Source: Chryseobacterium sp.
Lineage (GTDB): Bacteria > Bacteroidota > Bacteroidia > Flavobacteriales > Weeksellaceae
Direction: 5' to 3'
NCBI GenBank assembly: GCA_030146295.1
Contig: JASLCD010000084.1
Coordinates: forward strand, 1-5,453
Length of the DNA stretch: 5,453 nt
In this document: positions 1 to 5,453 of the stretch, one piece after another
Layout of the letters: each line of letters opens with the position of its first letter
Position numbering within the stretch: position 1 is the first letter of the stretch
Position numbers and translations under genes: made by a program
Notes under the pieces: model-generated
Databases searched by the model: none
What the model was told of the DNA's origin: nothing
The model's input: the letters and a program-made list of their open reading frames with translations, nothing else

Positions 1-63
1 GTTTGCCATATCATCTTCTATAATTTGCTCAATAAAATTGAGTGATTTTTTTTCTTCTTCCAT
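1..63 (-). CDS. glnS: Glutaminyl-tRNA synthetase, N-terminal fragment (runs off left edge)
   Basis: Only the first 21 codons are present, read right to left from an ATG at 61-63. The peptide begins MEEEKKSLNFIEQIIEDDMA. The segment NFIEQIIEDDMA matches the conserved start of bacterial GlnS (NFIxQIIDEDLA in Escherichia coli), which lies just before the Rossmann catalytic domain. The catalytic HIGH and KMSKS-type motifs would lie outside the window. The enzyme charges tRNA-Gln with glutamine in the cytoplasm. The gene is divergent from the hydrolase gene, with a 153-base gap, and a good Bacteroidetes -7 box lies 36 bases upstream of its start. The identification rests on a short stretch, but the motif is distinctive. 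An unrelated protein sharing this N-terminus is possible but unlikely. Confidence 0.8.
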   Translation of the reverse strand, partial: MEEEKKSLNFIEQIIEDDMAN

Positions 64-99
64 TAAAGTAGCTTTTATTTTTTAGCAAAAAAAGTTTCA

Positions 100-107
100 C
101 AAAGTTA
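100..107 (-). promoter_or_regulatory. Candidate glnS promoter, -7 box
   Basis: Read on the minus strand this is TAACTTTG, a full match to the Bacteroidetes sigma-A -7 consensus TAnnTTTG. It lies 36 bases upstream of the glnS start, which would give a short leader of about 30 bases. The region about 20 bases further upstream has only a T-run (TTTTA) in place of a clear TTTG -33 element, so the -33 half is weak. Confidence 0.6.
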
Positions 108-216
108 CGGAAAAATAAGCGTTTGTAAAAGTGATAATTTAAAAGCCTTATCCTTTGTATTTCGGTAATTTTCATTAATTTCGGAAAAGCTAAAACCATT
201 TAACTAATTATCAATC

Positions 217-1347
217 ATGGCCGTCTATATCTTAAGTAACCGGAAGATAATCCGGCATAAAGGTGAAAGAGTAGATTCTTTTTCCAATGATGAATACTCA
301 ATTCCTAATTTCAGGATTGCCAAATGTGATTTTGAGAATTATAAGGAGCCTACTGCTCAAGCGAAAAAGAAAAAAGACTACACCAACAGGAATATCCTAA
401 ATTATTCACTTTTTTCCGAACCCGAAAAACAGGGTTATGAAGAAGTTTTGGATGTTCTTCTGAGTGAAAAAGGAATTAAAAAATCTCCTCTTACAGCGAA
501 TAATCTTGGCGGAACTCAAAGAATGTTCTATGAGCTGTACAAAAATATGTCTTCTACTAAAGACCGAAGTGACGTCCTGATATTCATCCATGGTTATTTG
601 TATGATTTTGATGATGAACTGAAGGCTATTCTTGATCTTAAGAAAATATTCATTGATAATCCGGCATCTCCTGTAGAACATATTTTATTCGTAAGCTGGC
701 CGGCTTCAGGCAGTATTATCCCGTTGAGTTATTTTGATGATAAGGCTTCCAGCATCAATTCCGGGACATCTCTTATGAGATTGTTTTATTTCTACACTCA
801 GTTTTTAAAAGATATTTTTTCCAACCGGGATCTTGCCCCCTGCAATCAAAGGATTCACCTTATGGCTCATTCTCTTGGCAACAGAGTACTTCAAAGTATG
901 CTATACAGTCTTAAAAGGGAAAATATTCTTCGTGTTATCGACCAGGTTCTGCTGTTGAATGCGGATGTCAGCTACAAAGTATTTGAAGATTCCGAAGATT
1001 CATATAATAAACTGCCATTACTGGCCAACCGGATTTCCATCTACCTGAACAGACAGGACGCTGTTTTAGGAATCTCTCAGTTTACAAAAAATATCCTGAC
1101 CCCTCGACTTGGTAAAAACGGACCGAGTGATATCGACCATTACAAAGATATTGTTTCTATTATCGACTGTACGTTTGTAAAAGATGATCTTCTCAACAGC
1201 TTTAAATATGAAGTGGGAAATCATTGGGGATACCTTTCCAGCTCGCAGGTGCAGGCAGATATCTTTCAGAATTTATACGGTATAGACCGAAATCTTATCA
1301 CCAACCGATCCAAGGATAACGAAAATATTTTCACAATTATTTCTTAA
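217..1347 (+). CDS. DUF900-type alpha/beta hydrolase
   Basis: This is a 376-residue protein with an alpha/beta-hydrolase core like the DUF900 family (lipase/esterase-like, physiological substrate usually unknown). The first ~115 residues form an unassigned lysine-rich N-terminal region. The core opens with a hydrophobic strand ending in the HG pair (DVLIFIHGY, 118-127), typical of the oxyanion region. A strand VSWPASG follows at 159-165. The nucleophile elbow is AHSLG at 217-221, with Ser219 as the expected nucleophile and NRVL right after it, as is usual in DUF900. Asp281 (LNRQDAVLG) and His336 (GNHWGYL) are the likely triad partners; this is inferred from position, not from alignment. No signal peptide or membrane segment is seen, so it is probably cytoplasmic. 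The ATG at 217 follows an AT-rich leader without a Shine-Dalgarno sequence. The gene stands alone, divergent from glnS. The fold is fairly certain; the substrate cannot be told. Confidence 0.85.
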   Translation: MAVYILSNRKIIRHKGERVDSFSNDEYSIPNFRIAKCDFENYKEPTAQAKKKKDYTNRNILNYSLFSEPEKQGYEEVLDVLLSEKGIKKSPLTANNLGGTQRMFYELYKNMSSTKDRSDVLIFIHGYLYDFDDELKAILDLKKIFIDNPASPVEHILFVSWPASGSIIPLSYFDDKASSINSGTSLMRLFYFYTQFLKDIFSNRDLAPCNQRIHLMAHSLGNRVLQSMLYSLKRENILRVIDQVLLLNADVSYKVFEDSEDSYNKLPLLANRISIYLNRQDAVLGISQFTKNILTPRLGKNGPSDIDHYKDIVSIIDCTFVKDDLLNSFKYEVGNHWGYLSSSQVQADIFQNLYGIDRNLITNRSKDNENIFTIIS

Positions 1348-1608
1348 CAAATAATTAAAATAATTCTTAAAAAATGAACTCTATGTTAAAATTAGCCCGA
1401 TTTTACAGTATGGCACAATGATTGCTAATTCAAACCATAGGGAATTATAATTTTTTTATTATGGAACATATTAAAAAGCAGTTTTCTTATATACTAAGTT
1501 GTATTAAGAAAGCCATCTTCGTAAAAGATGTCATTTAACTGAATAACAACCTCTAAAAACAATAAAGTATTCGATCCAACAATTACTCACCCTTATAGAA
1601 TAGAACCG

Positions 1609-1646
1609 AAAAACAAAAAAAATTCCTACAGATCTGATGCAGGAAT
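1609..1646 (-). terminator. Intrinsic terminator, best read on the minus strand (likely end of fbp-menC)
   Basis: On the minus strand the stem ATTCCTGCA (1646-1638) pairs with TGTAGGAAT (1630-1622) over 9 base pairs including one G-U wobble, around a 7-base loop. It is followed at once by a T-tract of seven T, one G and five T (1621-1609). Read on the plus strand, the wobble becomes an A-C mismatch and the downstream T-run is more broken, so plus-strand termination for the hydrolase gene would be weaker. The stem lies 293 bases beyond the menC stop. This placement means the menC message would run through the antisense of the whole small peptide gene before ending. Confidence 0.6.
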
Positions 1647-1718
1647 ATATTTTCGTTTTTAATCATTTTTAGATTTTTCTTCAAATCTGTTAAATATTGC
1701 TAAATAATTCTCCATTTG

Positions 1719-1749
1719 TTGTATAATTAAAAAAAGTTTTCGACATTTA
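1719..1749 (+). promoter_or_regulatory. Weak promoter candidate for the small peptide gene
   Basis: TTG at 1719-1721 (within TTTGTTG, 1715-1721) is followed after 20 bases by GACATTTA at 1742-1749. The latter matches four of the six fixed positions of the Bacteroidetes -7 box TAnnTTTG. The spacing to TTG is right for a -33/-7 pair and would place transcription start within about 25 bases of the ATG at 1776. The -7 match is imperfect, so this is only a suggestion. Confidence 0.3.
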
Positions 1750-1775
1750 CTTACCAATCAAATAAAATTAATAAC

Positions 1776-1943
1776 ATGAAAAATCTAAAGAAAATCAAAA
1801 GAGGAGAATTAAAATCGATCAAAGGAGGGAGACCACCTATTGGATGCAACAGCTGGAATCCGGTTGCTATGTGTTGTAGATCATGGGGTCCTGACTACTG
1901 TGGTCAAACTACATGCCCAGATTCACCTCCACCATTATGCTAA
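1776..1943 (+). CDS. Bacteriocin-like peptide precursor: double-glycine leader, six-cysteine core
   Basis: This 55-residue protein has an 18-residue leader, MKNLKKIKRGELKSIKGG, and a 37-residue core. The leader fits the double-glycine consensus cut by C39 peptidase/ABC exporters: hydrophobic at -12 (Ile7), Glu at -8 (Glu11), Leu at -7 (Leu12), Ile at -4 (Ile15) and Gly-Gly at -2/-1 (17-18). The core holds Cys24, 33, 34, 42, 47 and 55 (spacing C-x8-CC-x7-C-x4-C-x7-C), enough for three disulfides. It is rich in Pro, Gly and Trp (Trp27, Trp37), is about neutral in charge, and ends in PPPLC. Similar leaders are common on small bacteriocin-like proteins of Chryseobacterium and relatives, whose function is mostly unproven. 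There is no Shine-Dalgarno sequence, as expected in this phylum; the ATG is fixed by the leader. The stop overlaps the menC stop by 4 bases on the opposite strand. No transporter, immunity or modification gene is adjacent. It could be a secreted antimicrobial, a signal or another exported peptide; export through the GG site is inferred. Confidence 0.85.
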   Translation: MKNLKKIKRGELKSIKGGRPPIGCNSWNPVAMCCRSWGPDYCGQTTCPDSPPPLC

Positions 1944-2962
1944 TTAAATCTCTCAGTTATATTTTGGAACCATAGAAGCTCATTTCTGAGTTCTAAATCG
2001 GATTCAAAATTATTAACAAATAAAGCTCCAGTGCCTAAACCTTGAGGCATTGGATTTTTTTTTGTAAAAGTATACTGAGCAATGGCATTCAATCCTATAT
2101 TGCTTTCCAGGGCTGAGGTAATCCACCAGCCTATATTCTGATTTTCAGCCAGGGAAATCCATTCGTCTGAACCGAAAAAACCTCCTATTAATGCAGGCTT
2201 CAGAATAATATATTGTGGTTTTATTTTTTCTAAAAGTTTTTTCTTTTCTTCAGGATCAATAATTCCGATCAGCTCTTCATCTAATGCGATCGGTATAGGG
2301 GTCTTAGCACATAATTCTGCCATATCGTCCCAGTTTCCTGCTTTGATGGGCTGTTCAATAGAATGAATATGAAGATCCGCGAGCTGCTGTAAAACAACAG
2401 GTGCTTCATCTTTACTGAATCCTCCATTTGCATCCACACGGAGTTCCAGCTGATCTTTGGAAAACTTTTCTCTTAACTTCTGAAGAATGACATGCTCGGA
2501 TTTCCAGTCAACTCCGATTTTTAATTTAATACAATGAAATCCTTTCTCCAGTTTATCCTGAATCTGCTCTTCCATATATCCAACATCTCCCATCCAGATC
2601 AGTCCGTTGATCGTAATAGAAGATTTTCCTTCGGTAAAATCACTCGGAAAATAAATATTGCTACCATATTTCAAATTCTGAACAGCCTGTTCATAGCCAA
2701 ACCAGATCGATGGAAATTCTTTCAGTTCTTCTTTTAAAAAAGCTGCCTCCTGATTGATATTTTCGCAAAGCCATTTCAGTTTTTCTTCATAATCAGGTCT
2801 GTCGTCAAAACTCAGCCCTCTGAAGACAGCACATTCACCTACTCCTTTTTTTTCATTTTCAGAAATAGTCAGAATAAAGGTTTCCTTATCAAGCAAAACG
2901 CCGCGAGATGTTCCACTCGGGCGTTTAAATTGTAATAAATATTGTAAATACTTTGCTTCCAT
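1940..2962 (-). CDS. menC: o-Succinylbenzoate synthase (menaquinone biosynthesis)
   Basis: This is a 340-residue enolase-superfamily protein. MenC dehydrates SHCHC (2-succinyl-6-hydroxy-2,4-cyclohexadiene-1-carboxylate) to o-succinylbenzoate in the cytoplasm, a middle step of menaquinone synthesis. The catalytic barrel shows the K-x-K pair (Lys146, Lys148 in CIKLKIG), the metal ligands Asp177 (VDANGG), Glu203 (EQP) and Asp228 (ALDEE), and the second catalytic Lys255 (IILKP). SALESNIGL at 283-291 is typical of MenC and helps separate it from the related dipeptide epimerases, which remain the main alternative. The length is normal for the Bacteroidetes form and the capping domain is intact. The ATG follows the fbp stop with no gap (TAAATG), pointing to cotranscription and probably coupled translation. 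The stop overlaps the small peptide stop tail to tail, and the likely terminator lies 293 bases further on. Confidence 0.85.
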   Translation of the reverse strand: MEAKYLQYLLQFKRPSGTSRGVLLDKETFILTISENEKKGVGECAVFRGLSFDDRPDYEEKLKWLCENINQEAAFLKEELKEFPSIWFGYEQAVQNLKYGSNIYFPSDFTEGKSSITINGLIWMGDVGYMEEQIQDKLEKGFHCIKLKIGVDWKSEHVILQKLREKFSKDQLELRVDANGGFSKDEAPVVLQQLADLHIHSIEQPIKAGNWDDMAELCAKTPIPIALDEELIGIIDPEEKKKLLEKIKPQYIILKPALIGGFFGSDEWISLAENQNIGWWITSALESNIGLNAIAQYTFTKKNPMPQGLGTGALFVNNFESDLELRNELLWFQNITERFN

Positions 2963-3979
2963 TTATTTTACGCTGTCGATACGCATAAATTCTTCCGCTT
3001 TTTCTACCATGTCAATACTTCCACAGAAGAAAGGAATTCTCTGGTGAAGTTCTGTAGGTTCTATTTCAAGAATTCTTCTGAACCCATCTGTTGCTTTTGC
3101 TCCGGCCTGCTCTGCAAGAAATGCCATTGGATTACATTCGTATAAAAGTCTTAGCTTACCATTTGGAGCCTGAGAATAAGAAGGATAAATATAAATTCCT
3201 CCTTTCAGCATATTTCTATGAAAATCCGCAACTAAAGAACCGATATATCTTGAGGTATAAGGACGGTCTCCTTCTTCCATCTGGCAGTATTTAAGGTAAT
3301 TTTTTACTCCCTGAGGAAATTTGATATAGTTTCCTTCGTTGATAGAATAAATTTTACCTGTTTTCGGGAAAGTCATATTGGGATGAGAAAGATAATAAGT
3401 TCCCAAAGAAGGATCAAGAGTAAATCCGTTTACTCCGTTTCCGGTGGTATAAACGATCATTGTAGATGAACCGTAAATAACATATCCTGCTGCAATCTGA
3501 TTGATTCCTTTCTGTAAAAAGTCTTCAAGCTGTACAGGAGTTCCAGGCTCAGTAACTCTTCTGTAGATAGAGAAAATAGTTCCTACAGAAACATTTACAT
3601 CAATGTTGGAGGATCCGTCCAAAGGATCTATAAGAACGACATATTTACTTAAGTGACCGTTCTCTCCACATTTAATATCAATAAAATCATCATTTTCTTC
3701 AGATGCAATACCACAAACAACCTCTCTTTGAGACAAAGCCGTAATAAAAATTTCATTAGCGATCACATCCAATTTCTGCTGTTCTTCACCTTGAATATTC
3801 TGGTTACCGGCAGCTCCTGTTATATCTACAATTCCGGCTTTATTTACTTCTCTGTTTACCACTTTCGAAGCCAATCTTATTGCGCTCAGAAGACGAGAAA
3901 ATTCACCTGTAGAATATTGAAAATCGTCCTGTTTATCTATAAGAAATTCTCCTAAAGTCTGTAATGGCTGATTTGACAT
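2963..3979 (-). CDS. fbp: Fructose-1,6-bisphosphatase class I
   Basis: This is a 338-residue, full-length class I FBPase. It hydrolyses fructose 1,6-bisphosphate to fructose 6-phosphate and phosphate, the committed step of gluconeogenesis, in the cytoplasm with Mg2+. The metal-binding motifs are ASEEN at 92-96 (Glu94, Glu95), DPLDGSSN at 118-125 (Asp118, Asp121) and Glu281 in ECNPMAFLAEQAGAKATDG (281-299), which is close to the family signature. Substrate-side segments such as SRYIGSLVADFHR (243-255) and GGIYIYP (260-266) are in place. The N-terminal helix region (about 24-45) is present, so the enzyme looks complete. The gene is first of a two-gene unit with menC, which starts on the next base after its stop. 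It is divergent from the aspartate kinase gene. Allosteric control by AMP is known for the family but cannot be judged here. Confidence 0.95.
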   Translation of the reverse strand: MSNQPLQTLGEFLIDKQDDFQYSTGEFSRLLSAIRLASKVVNREVNKAGIVDITGAAGNQNIQGEEQQKLDVIANEIFITALSQREVVCGIASEENDDFIDIKCGENGHLSKYVVLIDPLDGSSNIDVNVSVGTIFSIYRRVTEPGTPVQLEDFLQKGINQIAAGYVIYGSSTMIVYTTGNGVNGFTLDPSLGTYYLSHPNMTFPKTGKIYSINEGNYIKFPQGVKNYLKYCQMEEGDRPYTSRYIGSLVADFHRNMLKGGIYIYPSYSQAPNGKLRLLYECNPMAFLAEQAGAKATDGFRRILEIEPTELHQRIPFFCGSIDMVEKAEEFMRIDSVK

Positions 3980-4001
3980 ATTTTTCTTTTTACGTTTTCC
4001 C

Positions 4002-4045
4002 CAAATTTCGGAAAATTTATCGCATTAAGAAAATTTAATTACAAA
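4002..4045 (-). promoter_or_regulatory. fbp: Weak promoter candidate for fbp-menC
   Basis: On the minus strand, TTTG (4045-4042) is followed after 22 bases by TAAATTTT (4019-4012), a near match to the -33/-7 pair of Bacteroidetes promoters. A second possible -7 box, GAAATTTG (4009-4002), matches five of six fixed positions but lacks a TTG upstream. Either would start transcription within about 35 bases of the fbp ATG. The choice between them is open. Confidence 0.3.
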
Positions 4046-4238
4046 AGAGTTTACAATCTGTATATCAACACAATACAAACAAAAATCAACACAACACCAA
4101 GTTGGTATTTAAAATTATACCTCCGGATTCGTGATATCAGCCACAGTAAAAATTCAAATTATTTCATTAATTCATGATTTTAAGGAAATCTTAATTCTAT
4201 CATTCCAATCGCCTATTTCATATCTCGTTGTAAATTTA

Positions 4239-4246
4239 TAATTTTG
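4239..4246 (+). promoter_or_regulatory. Candidate aspartate kinase promoter, -7 box
   Basis: TAATTTTG is a full match to the Bacteroidetes -7 consensus TAnnTTTG. It lies 57 bases upstream of the ATG at 4304, implying a leader of about 50 bases. There is no TTG at the usual -33 spacing, only a TATTTC stretch, so the upstream half is weak. The AT-rich leader shows no attenuator-like hairpin and no lysine riboswitch features that I can recognise. Confidence 0.45.
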
Positions 4247-4303
4247 ACGTCCGTAAAAAACTCATGTAATTTTTTATCTAACAATTTTATTTTTAACAAT
4301 TTA

Positions 4304-5453
4304 ATGAAAATTTTCAAGTTTGGTGGAGCATCTGTAAAAGATGCTGAAAGTGTAAAAAACGTCTCCATGGTTCTACAAAGCCAGGGATTTGCCAAATGTT
4401 TGCTGGTAATTTCAGCAATGGGCAAAACGACAAACGAGTTGGAAAAAGTAGTAGAACTTTATTTCAAAAAGGACAACTATCAAACTGAGATTGAAAAGAT
4501 AAAACGAAAACACATTGAGATTGCGGAGGGTCTTTTTCCTGAAAATCATGCAGTTTTTGCAGAAATTAATCTCTTTTTTGATGATATTGACTCTTTTTTA
4601 AGAAGAAATAAATCCCCCAACTACAACTTTGTTTACGATCAGGTAGTAAGCTGCGGAGAAATGATTTCTACGAAAATAGTGAGTGAATATCTGAACGAGA
4701 TCCAGTTTACCAATCAGTGGCTGGATGCCAGAGATTATGTAAAAACGGATAATTCATACAGAGAAGGTACAGTAGACTGGACGAGAACGGAAGAGTTCAT
4801 TTCCAATCTGAATCCTGAGATCTGCTATGTGACCCAAGGATTCATTGGTTCTGACGAAAACAATTTTACGGTAACGCTGGGAAGAGAGGGTTCAGACTAC
4901 TCTGCGGCTATTTTTGCTTATTGCCTTAATGCTGAAGCGATGACTATCTGGAAAGATGTACCTGGGGTAATGACTGGAGATCCAAGAAAGTTCAGTGATG
5001 TTTCTCTTCTTTCCAATATTTCATATGAAGAAGCAATTGAAATGGCTTATTACGGAGCAAGTGTCATTCACCCGAAAACCTTACAGCCATTACAACAAAA
5101 AAGCATTCCTTTTTATGTAAAATCTTTCGTAGATCCTACCAAAGAAGGAACAAAAGTAGGTTCTTCCGACAAAAACCAACAGGAAGAATCTTATATTTTA
5201 AAAGAAAATCAGGATCTTCTGAAAATATCTACAAGAGATTTCTCTTTTATTGCGGAAGATCATATGAGCTTAATTTTTGGATATCTGTCTAAGTATAAGA
5301 TCAAGGTTTCCCTGATGCAGAATTCTGCTATCTCCCTGGCATTGTGCCTTGAAGATAAATTTAATCATATAGACGAGCTCAACCAGGAGCTTCAAAAAAT
5401 TTTTAAAACCGAAGCAATTAAAAATGTATCTTTATTCACAGTAAGAAATGCGA
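4304..5453 (+). CDS. Aspartate kinase, C-terminus cut by right edge
   Basis: 383 codons are present without a stop; the open frame continues past the window. The enzyme phosphorylates L-aspartate to 4-phospho-L-aspartate, the first step toward lysine (and diaminopimelate), threonine and methionine, in the cytoplasm. It opens with KFGGASV (5-11), the aspartokinase signature with Ala in place of the usual Thr. Further family motifs are SCGE (116-119), DARD (141-144), TLGREGSDYSA (191-201), WKDVPGVMTGDPR (216-228) and GASVIHPKT (251-259), which together make a complete amino-acid-kinase domain. From about residue 305 (LLKISTRDFSF) an ACT regulatory region begins, so feedback control by an end product is likely from the family. 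A monofunctional enzyme would end within roughly 30-60 residues. A bifunctional kinase-homoserine dehydrogenase cannot be excluded because the end is missing, so no gene symbol (lysC or thrA) is given. The ATG at 4304 lies seven bases after an in-frame-independent AT-rich run and directly precedes the signature, which fixes the start. Confidence 0.92.
   Translation, partial: MKIFKFGGASVKDAESVKNVSMVLQSQGFAKCLLVISAMGKTTNELEKVVELYFKKDNYQTEIEKIKRKHIEIAEGLFPENHAVFAEINLFFDDIDSFLRRNKSPNYNFVYDQVVSCGEMISTKIVSEYLNEIQFTNQWLDARDYVKTDNSYREGTVDWTRTEEFISNLNPEICYVTQGFIGSDENNFTVTLGREGSDYSAAIFAYCLNAEAMTIWKDVPGVMTGDPRKFSDVSLLSNISYEEAIEMAYYGASVIHPKTLQPLQQKSIPFYVKSFVDPTKEGTKVGSSDKNQQEESYILKENQDLLKISTRDFSFIAEDHMSLIFGYLSKYKIKVSLMQNSAISLALCLEDKFNHIDELNQELQKIFKTEAIKNVSLFTVRNA

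Larger units (their letters stand above)
1348..1775. other. 428-base AT-rich intergenic region
   Basis: This stretch lies between the hydrolase stop and the small peptide start. It contains the strong hairpin/T-tract at 1609-1646, a second AT-rich inverted repeat at 1671-1688 (AGATTT, six-base loop, AAATCT) and a weaker one at 1514-1530 (CATCTT, five-base loop, AAGATG). A weak promoter candidate lies just before the peptide gene. The only open frames are tiny: 15 codons from 1374 and 25 codons from 1461. Neither resembles a known protein. No tRNA, insertion sequence or CRISPR repeat is seen. There is no clear intrinsic terminator directly after the hydrolase gene. Confidence 0.7.
3980..4303. 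other. 324-base divergent intergenic region between fbp and the aspartate kinase gene
   Basis: This AT-rich region must carry the promoters of both divergent units. It contains a consensus -7 box for the aspartate kinase gene (4239-4246), a weaker candidate for fbp (4002-4045), an 11-base palindrome ACCAAGTTGGT at 4096-4106 and a short hairpin TTAAG-loop-CTTAA at 4180-4194. The palindrome sits between the two promoters and might be an operator, but there is nothing else to support that. No RNA gene, riboswitch-like fold or coding frame of useful length was recognised. Confidence 0.6.

Noticed and set aside
121..175. Promoter for the hydrolase gene
   Set aside because: TTTG at 122-125 and ATCCTTTG at 150-157 resemble -33 and -7 elements, but the spacing is 24 bases and the first two bases of the -7 box are wrong, so it is not supported.
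406..681. 91-codon minus-strand open frame
   Set aside because: It lies entirely opposite the well-supported hydrolase gene and its translation shows no family motif.
1374..1421. 15-codon open frame beginning MNSMLKLARF
   Set aside because: It is too short, has no leader or known peptide features, and several stops follow; chance is the simplest reading.
1514..1530. Hairpin CATCTT/AAGATG as a terminator of the hydrolase gene
   Set aside because: The stem is only 6 base pairs and is not followed by a T-tract.
1776..1943. Peptide as a lanthipeptide precursor
   Set aside because: The core has Cys and a few Ser/Thr, but no LanB, LanC or LanM-type gene is nearby. Six cysteines with an adjacent pair fit disulfides at least as well.
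2534..2737. 67-codon plus-strand open frame
   Set aside because: It is antisense to menC, is rich in Phe/Ile as expected for a mirror of an AT-rich gene, and has no recognisable domain.
3091..3955. Two plus-strand open frames (3091-3294 and 3653-3955)
   Set aside because: Both are antisense to fbp, whose motifs are complete, and neither looks like a protein family.
4213..4425. 70-codon minus-strand open frame across the aspartate kinase start
   Set aside because: It overlaps the promoter and first codons of a clear aspartate kinase gene and has no motif of its own.

Overview
The window looks like the chromosome of a Bacteroidetes bacterium, most likely a Flavobacteriia member close to Chryseobacterium. 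It is AT-rich, and no gene start is preceded by a convincing Shine-Dalgarno sequence. Two intergenic regions carry -7 boxes of the Bacteroidetes type (TAnnTTTG). The small-peptide leader is of a kind familiar from Chryseobacterium-like genomes. The genus is an inference from protein style and cannot be proven here.

Layout from left to right: (1) the first 21 codons of a glutaminyl-tRNA synthetase gene (glnS) on the minus strand, running off the left edge; (2) a divergent plus-strand gene for a DUF900-type alpha/beta hydrolase of 376 residues; (3) a 428-base intergenic stretch with a strong hairpin and T-tract that reads best as a terminator for minus-strand transcription; (4) a 55-codon plus-strand gene for a double-glycine-leader, six-cysteine bacteriocin-like peptide; (5) a minus-strand pair, fbp (class I fructose-1,6-bisphosphatase) followed with no gap by menC (o-succinylbenzoate synthase); (6) a 324-base divergent intergenic region; (7) a plus-strand aspartate kinase gene that runs off the right edge within its C-terminal regulatory region.

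Most of the window is core metabolism: tRNA charging, gluconeogenesis, menaquinone synthesis and aspartate-family amino acid synthesis. The accessory element is the small peptide gene. Its stop codon overlaps the menC stop codon by 4 bases tail to tail, and the gene lies between menC and the likely menC terminator. The whole peptide gene and its probable promoter would therefore be antisense to the 3' end of the fbp-menC transcript. No processing protease, ABC exporter, immunity gene or modifying enzyme is visible nearby, so the peptide is an orphan precursor within this window.
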